A stretch of DNA of 9,577 nucleotides from Chloroflexota bacterium (GCA_030669775.1 DAOVCZ010000058.1:1-9577), one strand, 5' to 3'; shown: positions 1 to 6,725, numbered from the stretch's first letter. The notes: a model not told the origin generated them from the letters alone. A program made the numbers and translations.

Positions 1-687
1 CAATAATTCTGAAGCCCATTCATACATCTCAGCGGATAGATCTTGATCTGGCTCCGACAACAAACCCCTGGTGACCCAGCTTTCAAGTGGTGTACCCGGC
101 TCAATGGTGAGCGAATATAAGGAGAGATGATCCGGTCCGAGTGATAAACCAAGTTCGAGACTCAATTGCCAGCTCTCCAATGTCTGATAAGGGATTCCGA
201 AGATCAAGTCAAGGTTATAATTCTTAAATCCAGCCTTTCTAACCAGATTGACAGCGTTTGCGATCTGATGAAATTCATGCTGGCGTTCCAACAGCAGCAG
301 TTCACCAGGGATGGCAGATTGCATTCCCAAACTAACACGGTTTATCCCCAACTCGTACAACGATTTTAAGTAATCATATGTTAGCCGTCCAGGATTGGCT
401 TCCATTGTGATTTCAATCCCCTCAATGATATTAAAATCCTGGTTTAGCTCATTAATTATCTTCTCAATTTCACCTACAGGGAGGAATGAAGGTGTACCAC
501 CCCCGAGGAATATTGTGTGTATTGGTGGTTTACGCCCACAATTCTCAGCGAGATACCTAATTTCATGACAAAGAGCCTGAACGTAGGCTGGGATCAAGTC
601 ATCTATACCAGCATAAGTATTAAAATCACAATAACTACAACGATGACGGCAGAAGGGGATGTGGAGATAGATACTATGGGGTTGCAT
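1..687 (-). CDS. hemW: HemW-type radical SAM heme chaperone (partial, C-terminus outside window)
   Basis: The reading frame is open for 229 codons from ATG 687 to the window edge, so the C-terminal part is missing. HemW proteins are radical SAM enzymes related to the oxygen-independent coproporphyrinogen oxidase HemN, but they act as cytoplasmic heme-binding chaperones. Visible features are the start of the radical SAM domain with HIPFC and a Cx3CxxC cluster motif (C13, C17, C20) followed by Asp-Phe, GGGTPSF near residue 60, EANPG, INRVSLGMQS, DLIFGIPYQT and YSLTIEPGTPL. The Phe two residues after the third cluster Cys is typical of HemW; HemN has a fourth Cys there. The start is fixed at 687 because no in-frame ATG, GTG or TTG lies between it and the stop about 90 bases upstream. 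A GGAG directly touches the ATG, which is unusually close. The gene diverges from the LysM protein gene. Family assignment is confident; heme chaperone activity is inferred. Confidence 0.93.
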   Translation of the reverse strand, partial: MQPHSIYLHIPFCRHRCSYCDFNTYAGIDDLIPAYVQALCHEIRYLAENCGRKPPIHTIFLGGGTPSFLPVGEIEKIINELNQDFNIIEGIEITMEANPGRLTYDYLKSLYELGINRVSLGMQSAIPGELLLLERQHEFHQIANAVNLVRKAGFKNYNLDLIFGIPYQTLESWQLSLELGLSLGPDHLSLYSLTIEPGTPLESWVTRGLLSEPDQDLSAEMYEWASELL

Positions 688-714
688 CTCCGCGGCAGTA
701 TACCACGCCCATAT

Positions 715-723
715 ATAATACCA
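715..723 (-). promoter_or_regulatory. Extended -10 promoter candidate for hemW
   Basis: On the minus strand this reads TGGTATTAT, a TGn extension plus a near-consensus -10 (TATTAT). No good -35 lies 16-18 bases upstream. A start about 7 bases downstream would give a leader of roughly 20 bases before ATG 687. The same TGGTAT core precedes the divergent gene and rpsO. Confidence 0.5.
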
Positions 724-810
724 ATTCGCTAGAGTTGTTAGAGCAACCTGCGATTCAAGTTTAGAATTTACTTACTCAACGAGAATTTTTACACAAGGGA
801 GCCAAAAGGC

Positions 811-819
811 TGGTATAAT
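811..819 (+). promoter_or_regulatory. Extended -10 promoter for the LysM/zinc-ribbon gene
   Basis: TGGTATAAT combines a perfect -10 hexamer (814-819) with a TGn extension. The -35 region is weak: TTTACA at 788-793 lies 20 bases upstream, too far for a normal spacer. The predicted start near 826 coincides with the beginning of a 7-bp hairpin, leaving a leader of about 30 bases. Confidence 0.65.
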
Positions 820-825
820 CCCCGC

Positions 826-844
826 TGCCAGGGAAATCCTGGCA
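826..844 (+). promoter_or_regulatory. Short leader hairpin in front of the LysM gene
   Basis: TGCCAGG and CCTGGCA form a perfect 7-bp stem around the loop GAAAT. It lies between the -10 box and the ATG at 856, where a Shine-Dalgarno sequence would be expected. I see no purine-rich ribosome site between the hairpin and the ATG. It may be a 5' stabilising stem or a translation control element; function unknown. Confidence 0.45.
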
Positions 845-855
845 TAATACTGCCT

Positions 856-2010
856 ATGACATCTGAAACCCCATCTAAACCGACAAAATTATGTCCTACA
901 TGCGGTACTCGGGTCAGTGAGGACGCTTCTCGTTGCCTGGTATGCGGCAGCGATTTATCTGGTACCGAAAAACCCTCAAGCAAAACAAAAACAGTGCAGG
1001 GTAGTCGCATGCCCCAGATCACGTTGAGCCTACCAATCGCATTGATTTTGCTTGCGTTATTTCTCGGGATTGGAGCTGTATTGGTTTATTTTGCACTCCA
1101 AGAAACCGGTCGGGTTGTTGATCCAACCGCAACCCCAACTGCCACGGCTACGGTAACACTCACCGTTACACCTACACCTGAGACACCAATTCCAACGGAT
1201 ACACCATTACCAACACCCACTCCCATGTCATACACCGTGCAGGCTGGAGATACGTGTGCTGGAATCGCCTTTGGTTTTGGAGTCTCTATTCAGAGTATAG
1301 TGCTGCTCAACAATTTACCCGCCGAGTGTAATACGCTGGTTGAAGGTCAGCAATTGCTCATCCCTCAACCAACACCGACCCCCACTGCTTTAGCTACCTC
1401 AACTCTAAGTGCAGCTGATGCCACCGAGCAAGCCTGTGAGAAGGTCAATTACGAAGTTCAGGAGAATGACACACTCAGCAGCATTTCCAACAGCTACAAT
1501 GTACCCATGGCTGTCATTCAAGAATACAATGGCTTGAGCTCCGAGACTGTCTTCTTTCGCATGAATTTGATCATCCCCCTTTGTGAACGCTTCCCAACTC
1601 CAGGACCCACGCCTACGGCAACTCTTCCGCCACCATATAGCGCTCCAAACCTTCTTTTACCGCCAGATGGCGCCCGATTTAACGAATCTGGAGATATAGT
1701 AACCCTTCAATGGGCATCCGTCGGTACTTTACTAGATAATGAAGCTTATGAAATCACCATAATAGATTTCACAGACGGTGATAGCCGCAGACTTGTTGAC
1801 TATGCCACAGATACAAAATTCATCGTGCCAGCCACTTTCCGTTCATCAGACAGCATCCCTCACCTATTCCGCTGGTGGGTAATGGCTACCAGACAAGCCG
1901 GCACTGACGAGGATGGCAATCCGGTTTGGGAATCAGCCGGTTCAGCCAGTGACCAGCGAGTCTTCATGTGGTCCGGCAGCATATCCGCACCGATAACGCC
2001 CACTCCGTAA
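856..2010 (+). CDS. Membrane-anchored zinc-ribbon protein with two LysM domains
   Basis: This 384-residue protein is not a named family member, but its layout is clear. Residues 13-30 form a small zinc ribbon with two CxxC knuckles (C13/C16, C27/C30). A single hydrophobic membrane segment follows at about 56-81. There is no N-terminal signal peptide, so the zinc ribbon should be cytoplasmic and the rest outside. A Thr/Pro-rich linker (about 90-123) leads to LysM 1 (about 125-171), a second TPTPT linker, LysM 2 (about 197-241), a third linker, and a C-terminal region (about 264-375) that may be an Ig or fibronectin-like beta domain with several Trp residues. LysM domains bind N-acetylglucosamine polymers such as peptidoglycan, so a wall-binding or envelope role is likely. 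C134/C158 in LysM 1 and C194/C243 flanking LysM 2 could form disulfides outside the cell. No catalytic domain is visible. The architecture is common in Anaerolineae. No clear ribosome site precedes the ATG. Confidence 0.88.
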   Translation: MTSETPSKPTKLCPTCGTRVSEDASRCLVCGSDLSGTEKPSSKTKTVQGSRMPQITLSLPIALILLALFLGIGAVLVYFALQETGRVVDPTATPTATATVTLTVTPTPETPIPTDTPLPTPTPMSYTVQAGDTCAGIAFGFGVSIQSIVLLNNLPAECNTLVEGQQLLIPQPTPTPTALATSTLSAADATEQACEKVNYEVQENDTLSSISNSYNVPMAVIQEYNGLSSETVFFRMNLIIPLCERFPTPGPTPTATLPPPYSAPNLLLPPDGARFNESGDIVTLQWASVGTLLDNEAYEITIIDFTDGDSRRLVDYATDTKFIVPATFRSSDSIPHLFRWWVMATRQAGTDEDGNPVWESAGSASDQRVFMWSGSISAPITPTP

Positions 2011-2034
2011 TCTGGCAATTAACTAAAATTGATC

Positions 2035-2075
2035 AAAAAAATCAGGTGTTCGACACAGATGTCGAACACCTGATT
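2035..2075 (-). terminator. Strong intrinsic terminator of the citrate synthase gene (convergent junction)
   Basis: A perfect 16-bp inverted repeat (AATCAGGTGTTCGACA at 2040-2055 against 2060-2075) encloses a 4-base loop. On the minus strand it is followed by six T residues (plus-strand A run 2035-2040, overlapping the stem by one base), giving a classical Rho-independent terminator 34 bases past the citrate synthase stop. It also lies 30 bases after the stop of the plus-strand LysM gene. On that side the tail is AT-rich but not a clean T-run, so it may work both ways with unequal strength. Confidence 0.9.
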
Positions 2076-2108
2076 AATTATCGGTGGTGAAGATGATAAT
2101 TATGCTCT

Positions 2109-3416
2109 CTACTGAGCTTTTTTAGCGATCTCCTCAAGCATCGCGGTGGTGAGAGATTTCGGACGTTCAAGGGGTTGACCCAGAGCCCGAGACCACACCG
2201 CATTCGCAGATACACCTAAAGCACGTCCTACACCGAACATCACCGTGTAAAAATCGAATTCTTTTATTCCGTAGTGGTGCTGCAAGGTTCCGCTGATTGC
2301 ATCCACATTCGGGGCTGGATTCTTAGCTCTGCCCTGTTCAATCAGCACCTTGGGAACCACCTCGAATACCAATTGGGCGATCCGGAACACCTCATCATCC
2401 GGCATGTATTCCTGGGCATATTTGAATTGAGCTGTGAAGCGTGGATCGGGTTTACGCAGGACTGCATGACCATATCCTGGAATAACCTGACCGCCGTTGA
2501 GTGTTTCCCAGGCATATTGGTGTAATTGCTCTTTCGTTGGAACACCATTAAATTCCTGGTAAATTCCTAATAACCATCGCAACGCTTCTTGATTGGCCAG
2601 GCCATGTAAAGGACCTGCCAAACTATTTAGGCCAGCTGATAAGGCATAGTAAATATCCGATAAGGTTGAGGCTGCGAGATGGGTTGCATGTGCGCTGGCG
2701 TTCCCACTCTCGTGGTCAGAATGCAGGATGAAGTACAGCCGTGCCAGGTCTTTATATTCCTGAGACGGATTACCCATCATATAAGCAAAATTCGCACCCC
2801 AATCTAAATCACTCTTCGGCTTAATAAACTCTCCACTCTTGTATTTCAGGCTGTAAATAAACGCTGCAATGGAGGGCAGCTTGGCTGTTAAATTCAAGCT
2901 GTCTTCCAACATCGGCTCCCAGTATTCATCACGAGTCATCCCCTCTTGATATCGTTGAGCAAAAACCGAGCCATGCTGTAAAGCTAAGATCGCAGTTGAG
3001 AAGAGCATCATGGGATGTGAATCGCGTGGCATGGATTTCAGCACGTCAAAAACAAATGATGGAATAGCGGCGCGAGCTTTCCATTCATTTTCGATATCAA
3101 CTGCCTGCTCCTCATTGGGCACTTTCCCAACCAGGAATAAATAGTAAAGTCCACCGACATAGGGCATCTTACCTTCAGCTGGCTTCGGTAATATTTCCAA
3201 AACTTCAGGGATCGTGTATCCTCTAAACCGGATGCCCTCTGCCGGATCTACATAAGATATATCGGTGACTAATCCTTTTACGCCGCGCATACCACCATAA
3301 ACCTGACCGATGGTCACTTCATCGACCTTTACATTTGCGTTCTCCTTTACCAGTTTGGCAACTCTTTCTCGCCAGGCTGGAAGCTCAGCAGTGAAATCTG
3401 CTTTAAGTCCCATCAT
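2109..3416 (-). CDS. Citrate synthase, eukaryotic/mitochondrial-like type
   Basis: Condenses oxaloacetate and acetyl-CoA to citrate in the cytoplasm, the entry step of the TCA cycle. At 435 residues it has the length of mature mitochondrial-type enzymes and strong local similarity to them: HSDHESGN, LAGPLHGLANQE, PGYGHAVLRK, DPR, KNPAPNVDA, YTVMFGVGRALG and LERPKS. Numbered from the first Met, the catalytic residues are H271, H317 and D372. The 46- and 55-residue gaps match pig heart H274, H320 and D375. The oxaloacetate-binding residues H235, R326, R398 and R418 also fall at the expected offsets. This is not the usual bacterial GltA family; similar eukaryote-like enzymes are described in Geobacteraceae. 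It lies 20 bases after mdh and is probably co-transcribed with it. Two ATGs are adjacent; the AAGGAG at 3421-3426 is 4 bases from the first (3416) and 7 from the second (3413), so the second is the likelier start. Confidence 0.95.
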   Translation of the reverse strand: MMGLKADFTAELPAWRERVAKLVKENANVKVDEVTIGQVYGGMRGVKGLVTDISYVDPAEGIRFRGYTIPEVLEILPKPAEGKMPYVGGLYYLFLVGKVPNEEQAVDIENEWKARAAIPSFVFDVLKSMPRDSHPMMLFSTAILALQHGSVFAQRYQEGMTRDEYWEPMLEDSLNLTAKLPSIAAFIYSLKYKSGEFIKPKSDLDWGANFAYMMGNPSQEYKDLARLYFILHSDHESGNASAHATHLAASTLSDIYYALSAGLNSLAGPLHGLANQEALRWLLGIYQEFNGVPTKEQLHQYAWETLNGGQVIPGYGHAVLRKPDPRFTAQFKYAQEYMPDDEVFRIAQLVFEVVPKVLIEQGRAKNPAPNVDAISGTLQHHYGIKEFDFYTVMFGVGRALGVSANAVWSRALGQPLERPKSLTTAMLEEIAKKAQ

Positions 3417-3420
3417 TAAT

Positions 3421-3426
3421 CTCCTT
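3421..3426 (-). promoter_or_regulatory. Ribosome binding site of the citrate synthase gene
   Basis: AAGGAG on the minus strand. Its 7-base distance to the second ATG (3413-3411) is better than the 4-base distance to the first (3416-3414), which favours a protein one residue shorter. Confidence 0.7.
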
Positions 3427-3436
3427 GAATTTGTGA

Positions 3437-4375
3437 CTAAAATTTGACCAGCGATTTTAGTGCTGCAACGGTCTGGTTTACCGCTTCCGCAGATTTATTT
3501 AAGGCTGCCTGCTCCTGATCGTTGAGCTGATATTCAATAATCTTGACGACCCCCTGGCGACCTAACTGAACCGGCACGCCGAAGAAAATGTCTTTCAAAC
3601 CATATTCGCCTTGCATATAAGCCGCAGCTGGAACAATAAGGTTTTTATCCTTCAAAATCGCTTCAACCATCTGGGCTACCGCCGCTCCAGGTGCGTAAAA
3701 CGCGCTCCCTGTTTTTAACAAACTAACGATCTCGCCGCCACCCTTTCGAGTTCGTTCGACTATAGCGTCCAAACGGTTTGAAGGCAGCATATCTGCCAAG
3801 GAGACTCCAGCTACATTTGAATGTCGGATGAGTGGAACCATGTCATCGCCATGGCCTCCTAAGACATAGCAGTGGATATTTTCAACGCTTACTCCTAACT
3901 CCATTGCTACAAATGCGCGCATTCTCGCCGAGTCTAAAATCCCCGCCTGACCAATCACCCGCTCAGGCGGTAAATCACCTACCTTCATTGTTAGATATGC
4001 CATCGTATCCAATGGATTGGTGAGCACGATAAAAATTGCTTCTGGTGAATACTTAAGCGACTCTTTGGTAGCATTGCCAACAATCTCCGCGTTCGCGGAG
4101 AGCAAATCGTCCCGGCTCATCCCAGGCTTCCTGGGCAGGCCAGCAGTAATGACGACAATATCTGATCCAGCAGTTGCTTCAAAAGTATTAGCTCCGTTGA
4201 CTACCACGTCCTTTCCGATTATCGGCAGCGATTCTTGTAGATCGAGTGCTTTTCCCTGGGGCATGCCATCCACAATATCCACTAGAACCAGATCAGCGAT
4301 TTCACGTTCGGCTAACCAATGAGCAGTTGTGGCACCGGTCATACCGGCACCAATTATTGAGACTTTATTTCTCAT
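3437..4375 (-). CDS. mdh: NAD-dependent malate dehydrogenase (LDH-like type)
   Basis: Interconverts malate and oxaloacetate with NAD(H), in the cytoplasm. The 312-residue length and sequence fit the lactate-dehydrogenase-like, usually tetrameric, bacterial MDH class. The Rossmann glycine motif GAGMTG is at residues 9-14, with an acidic residue at the end of the second strand (D33) that favours NAD over NADP. The substrate loop reads PRKPGMSR, with R82 at the position that is Gln in lactate dehydrogenases, which marks malate/oxaloacetate specificity; R88 and R151 are the other substrate arginines. The catalytic pair is D148 (ILDSAR) and H175 (GGHGDD). A GGAG lies 7 bases before the ATG. The citrate synthase gene follows after 20 bases, so the product oxaloacetate feeds directly into the next enzyme. 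A hairpin separates mdh from the upstream trxB, and I see no strong promoter of its own. Confidence 0.96.
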   Translation of the reverse strand: MRNKVSIIGAGMTGATTAHWLAEREIADLVLVDIVDGMPQGKALDLQESLPIIGKDVVVNGANTFEATAGSDIVVITAGLPRKPGMSRDDLLSANAEIVGNATKESLKYSPEAIFIVLTNPLDTMAYLTMKVGDLPPERVIGQAGILDSARMRAFVAMELGVSVENIHCYVLGGHGDDMVPLIRHSNVAGVSLADMLPSNRLDAIVERTRKGGGEIVSLLKTGSAFYAPGAAVAQMVEAILKDKNLIVPAAAYMQGEYGLKDIFFGVPVQLGRQGVVKIIEYQLNDQEQAALNKSAEAVNQTVAALKSLVKF

Positions 4376-4402
4376 CTTTACACTCCCATAATAATATAAA
4401 GT

Positions 4403-4428
4403 CCCCCGGATGTGATTTCATCCGGGGG
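4403..4428 (-). terminator. Hairpin between trxB and mdh, possible weak terminator
   Basis: CCCCCGGATG (4403-4412) and CATCCGGGGG (4419-4428) form a perfect GC-rich 10-bp stem with the loop TGATTT. It begins 6 bases past the trxB stop. On the minus strand the following sequence is ACTTTATATTATTAT, AT-rich but without a real T-run. It may partly terminate trxB transcription, protect the trxB 3' end, or mark a processing point with readthrough into mdh. Confidence 0.6.
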
Positions 4429-4434
4429 AAATTG

Positions 4435-5427
4435 TTATTTTTCTGGCAAAGGGTTTTCGTCCAGGAAATGATTGGCTTGGATTGCTGCTGCTGCTCCCAT
4501 CCCGGCGGATGTAATCACCTGGCGGAAGTGAGGATCAGCCGCTTCACCTGCTGCATAAACACCGGGAACATTTGTTTGCATAAAATTATCCACGATCAAA
4601 TATCCATTTTTATCCATGTCGAGTTGATCTTTGAAAAGACTTGTATTGGGTGAATGTCCAATAAAAATAAACACACCATCCACCTCATGTTCTCGTTCTT
4701 CTCCGGTTAGCGTATCCTGCAGCTTCACAGTTTGAACCGCGCCATTCCCTGAAATTTCCTTTACCACAGTGTTCCAGAAAATATTTATCTTGGGGTTCGA
4801 TTTCGCCCTTTCAGAGAGAAGAGCACCAGCACGCAATTCATCCCTTCGGTGGACAATGGTCACATTCTCAGCATAGCGGGTCAGGAACAGACTCTCCTCA
4901 ACCGCGCTATCCCCGCCTCCGACAACAATCACCTCTTTTTCTTTGAAGAACCATCCATCACACGTTGCACAGTATGAGACCCCGCGACCGGTAAATTCGT
5001 TTTCTCCGGGTACATTCAGATGAACTGCACTGGCACCCGTGGAGATGATCACCGATTCAGCCAGATATAGTTTCCCATTTTGGGTTTTTACCTTATACGG
5101 GCGATCAGAAAAATCCACCTCAGCAGCCAGGTCAAATTCGATCCGGGCGCCAAATCGTTGTGCTTGTTTCTGGAAAAGATCTACCAATTCCATCCCACCG
5201 ATGCCCTCGGGGAATCCGGGGTAATTTTCAACCGCAAAGGTTAAGGAAACCTGACCCCCCAATTCCATACCTGTTAAGACAACAGGGTCTAAATCAGCCC
5301 GGGCCGCATAAAGTGCTGCCGATAATCCCGCTGGTCCAGAGCCGATAATTAATACCCTGACAAGTTCTTCTTGGTCATCCCCATTGCTGCTGGGGTTCGA
5401 TACTGTACTGCTTAAATTAAGGTCCAT
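4435..5427 (-). CDS. trxB: Thioredoxin reductase (NADPH, FAD-dependent)
   Basis: Transfers electrons from NADPH through FAD and a redox disulfide to thioredoxin, in the cytoplasm. The 330-residue protein has the low-molecular-weight TrxR order. The FAD-binding motif GSGPAG is at 29-34. The NADPH domain holds the active-site disulfide C153-A-T-C156, GGGDSA at 170-175 and HRRDELR at 193-199, whose basic residues recognise the NADPH 2'-phosphate. The second FAD segment (VYAAGEAAD, about 290-298) and the RQVITSAGMGAAAA helix close the protein. Two small oddities: about 20 polar residues precede the FAD fold, and the usual AAGD carries Glu instead of Asp. AGGAG at 5433-5437 lies 5 bases before the ATG. 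No thioredoxin gene is next to it. Related ferredoxin-linked or flavin reductases share the fold, but the CATC centre and HRR motif favour TrxR. Confidence 0.94.
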   Translation of the reverse strand: MDLNLSSTVSNPSSNGDDQEELVRVLIIGSGPAGLSAALYAARADLDPVVLTGMELGGQVSLTFAVENYPGFPEGIGGMELVDLFQKQAQRFGARIEFDLAAEVDFSDRPYKVKTQNGKLYLAESVIISTGASAVHLNVPGENEFTGRGVSYCATCDGWFFKEKEVIVVGGGDSAVEESLFLTRYAENVTIVHRRDELRAGALLSERAKSNPKINIFWNTVVKEISGNGAVQTVKLQDTLTGEEREHEVDGVFIFIGHSPNTSLFKDQLDMDKNGYLIVDNFMQTNVPGVYAAGEAADPHFRQVITSAGMGAAAAIQANHFLDENPLPEK

Positions 5428-5455
5428 AACATCTCCTATTGGTTGCCTTTAAGAT

Positions 5456-5484
5456 ATTATCGCCGCTGGTCCGATTTACCACAA
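5456..5484 (-). promoter_or_regulatory. Promoter candidate for trxB
   Basis: On the minus strand TTGTGG (5479-5484) and GATAAT (5456-5461) are separated by exactly 17 bases. This would place the start about 20 bases before the trxB ATG. The -35 is only half consensus. The rest of the 153-base gap between trxB and ilvE holds only the weak ilvE terminator-like hairpin. Confidence 0.45.
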
Positions 5485-5550
5485 AGCTCGTAAAATAGGG
5501 CAACTACTTTCAATCTACTAGTAACCCATTTATTTGATGCATGTGAATTC

Positions 5551-5578
5551 AAAAAAGTTACATTAGAAATCTGTTAAC
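5551..5578 (-). terminator. Weak terminator-like hairpin after ilvE
   Basis: Just past the ilvE stop, GTTAACA and TGTAAC can form a 6-bp AT-rich stem with one bulged base and a 9-base loop. It is followed on the minus strand by six T residues (5551-5556). The stem is weak, so termination here is uncertain. Confidence 0.35.
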
Positions 5579-5580
5579 AC

Positions 5581-6537
5581 TTAGTTTCCTTGAACAGACT
5601 GGTCTACGGGCAAATAGTCCAACCATTCAGGAGAACGCTTGCCCTGCCCGCGAACAGTATCCAAGTACAAGGCAAGCAAAGCTTTCATGATCGGTCCGGG
5701 CGCTCCCTCTCCCACCTGCCTGAAATCGATCATCCGGGCTGCTACTATCTCTGCAGCAGTACCAGTGATGAATACTTCATCTGCAATATATAGCTGGTCT
5801 CGTGAGATCATTTCCTCAACAACAGGAATCCCCAGATCAGCCGCAAGAGTCATCACTGTATCGCGGGTGATTCCTTCCAATATTGATGCCCGCGGCGGAG
5901 TATAGATCACTCCATCACGAACGACGAAGATATTCTCCCCGGTACATTCTGCAACAAATCCAGATGGATCAAGGATGACCGCTTCATCATAGCCCGAGCG
6001 CAGTGCAAGAGTTTTCACCATCAAGGAATTGGCGTAATTTCCAGTGACCTTTGATTTCGTCATGTTGATATTCGGGTGGAGTCGAGTTAGCGAGGACACC
6101 ATCATATGAATACCCGTTTTTTGAGCCTCTTCTCCTAAGTAAGGGCCCCACTCCCAGGTTGCAATCGCTAGTTTCGGAGTCGCGAAATCCAGATTTAAAC
6201 CTAAAGGACCATCCAAGTACATCAACGGGCGAATATAACATTCACCGAAGCCATTCACCAAAATGGTTTGATGAATAGCCTGCCGAGTTTGATCTGCAGA
6301 ATATGGGTAATCACGTACACCGAGAATATGGATGGATTCCAGAAAGCGCTCCAGGTGGTCCAGCAGCCGAAAGATCGCAGGACCCTGGGGTGTCTGATAA
6401 CTACGGATGCCTTCAAAAACCCCGACGCCATAATGCAATGTTGGGGAAATAATGTGAACCTTCGCCTCTGCAAAAGGAACCAGCTCACCATCCATCCAGA
6501 TAAAGTCAGATTGCATTAAGTGCTCCTTGTTGATCAT
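5581..6537 (-). CDS. ilvE: Branched-chain amino acid aminotransferase (class IV, PLP)
   Basis: Moves the amino group between glutamate and the keto acids of valine, leucine and isoleucine, using pyridoxal phosphate in the cytoplasm. The 318-residue length is usual for IlvE. Family landmarks are IWMDGELVP near the N-terminus, LHYGVGVFEGIR (34-45), the PLP lysine K163 in KVTGNYANS, GYDEAVILD, ECTGENIF with E197 facing the PLP ring nitrogen, LEGITRD and DEVFITGTAAEI (phosphate-binding Thr near 260). D-amino acid aminotransferase and aminodeoxychorismate lyase share the fold, but the spacing and the TGTAAE/GENIF motifs favour BCAT. Two starts are possible. ATG 6537 has GGGAG 7 bases upstream, while the in-frame ATG 6516 has AAGGAG 6 bases upstream and gives a protein 7 residues shorter. 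The gene stands alone between the pnp terminator and trxB; no other branched-chain biosynthesis gene is visible. Confidence 0.93.
   Translation of the reverse strand: MINKEHLMQSDFIWMDGELVPFAEAKVHIISPTLHYGVGVFEGIRSYQTPQGPAIFRLLDHLERFLESIHILGVRDYPYSADQTRQAIHQTILVNGFGECYIRPLMYLDGPLGLNLDFATPKLAIATWEWGPYLGEEAQKTGIHMMVSSLTRLHPNINMTKSKVTGNYANSLMVKTLALRSGYDEAVILDPSGFVAECTGENIFVVRDGVIYTPPRASILEGITRDTVMTLAADLGIPVVEEMISRDQLYIADEVFITGTAAEIVAARMIDFRQVGEGAPGPIMKALLALYLDTVRGQGKRSPEWLDYLPVDQSVQGN
6523..6528 (-). promoter_or_regulatory. Internal ribosome binding site favouring the second ilvE start
   Basis: AAGGAG on the minus strand lies inside the first seven codons of the longer ilvE frame, 6 bases before the in-frame ATG at 6516. 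It is a better Shine-Dalgarno than the GGGAG at 6545-6549 serving ATG 6537. Either or both starts may be used. Confidence 0.5.
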
Positions 6538-6560
6538 GGTCGTTCTCCCAGATAGGAGTA

Positions 6561-6566
6561 ATTATA
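6561..6566 (-). promoter_or_regulatory. -10 box for ilvE
   Basis: A perfect TATAAT on the minus strand, 24 bases upstream of ATG 6537, predicts a short leader. No convincing -35 is seen at 16-18 bases. A separate promoter is expected here because a terminator closes the upstream pnp gene. Confidence 0.5.
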
Positions 6567-6653
6567 TCCTGATTAGAGGCGCAATAATGAAATCACATTA
6601 TTTATTCAGATCATTGGGCTTCAAATCTTGATCGCTTAATCAATCTCGGATAG

Positions 6654-6692
6654 AAAAACGAGCGTTTCCGTTTTCACAACGATGAAACGCTC
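6654..6692 (-). terminator. Intrinsic terminator of pnp
   Basis: GAGCGTTTC (6660-6668) pairs with GAAACGCTC (6684-6692). The stem continues after a 2-base bulge with CGTT (6669-6672) and AACG (6678-6681) around a 5-base loop. On the minus strand a TTTTT run follows one base after the stem. It begins 33 bases after the pnp stop. Confidence 0.88.
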
Positions 6693-6725
6693 ATTTATTA
6701 TCCATGTTTCAGAGGATCGGCTTCG

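Noticed and set aside
517..732. Plus-strand open frame opposite the hemW N-terminus
   Set aside because: The opposite strand encodes the radical SAM cluster motif and other HemW motifs without a break, so this is a shadow.
1110..1230. Repetitive Thr/Pro codons suggesting a tandem DNA repeat
   Set aside because: The DNA is not a regular tandem repeat; the pattern comes from a low-complexity TPTPT linker in the protein.
4246..4653. Plus-strand open frame of 135 codons across the mdh-trxB junction
   Set aside because: It is antisense to two well-supported enzymes, spans a terminator-like hairpin, has no ribosome site, and its translation is Cys/His-rich without family features.
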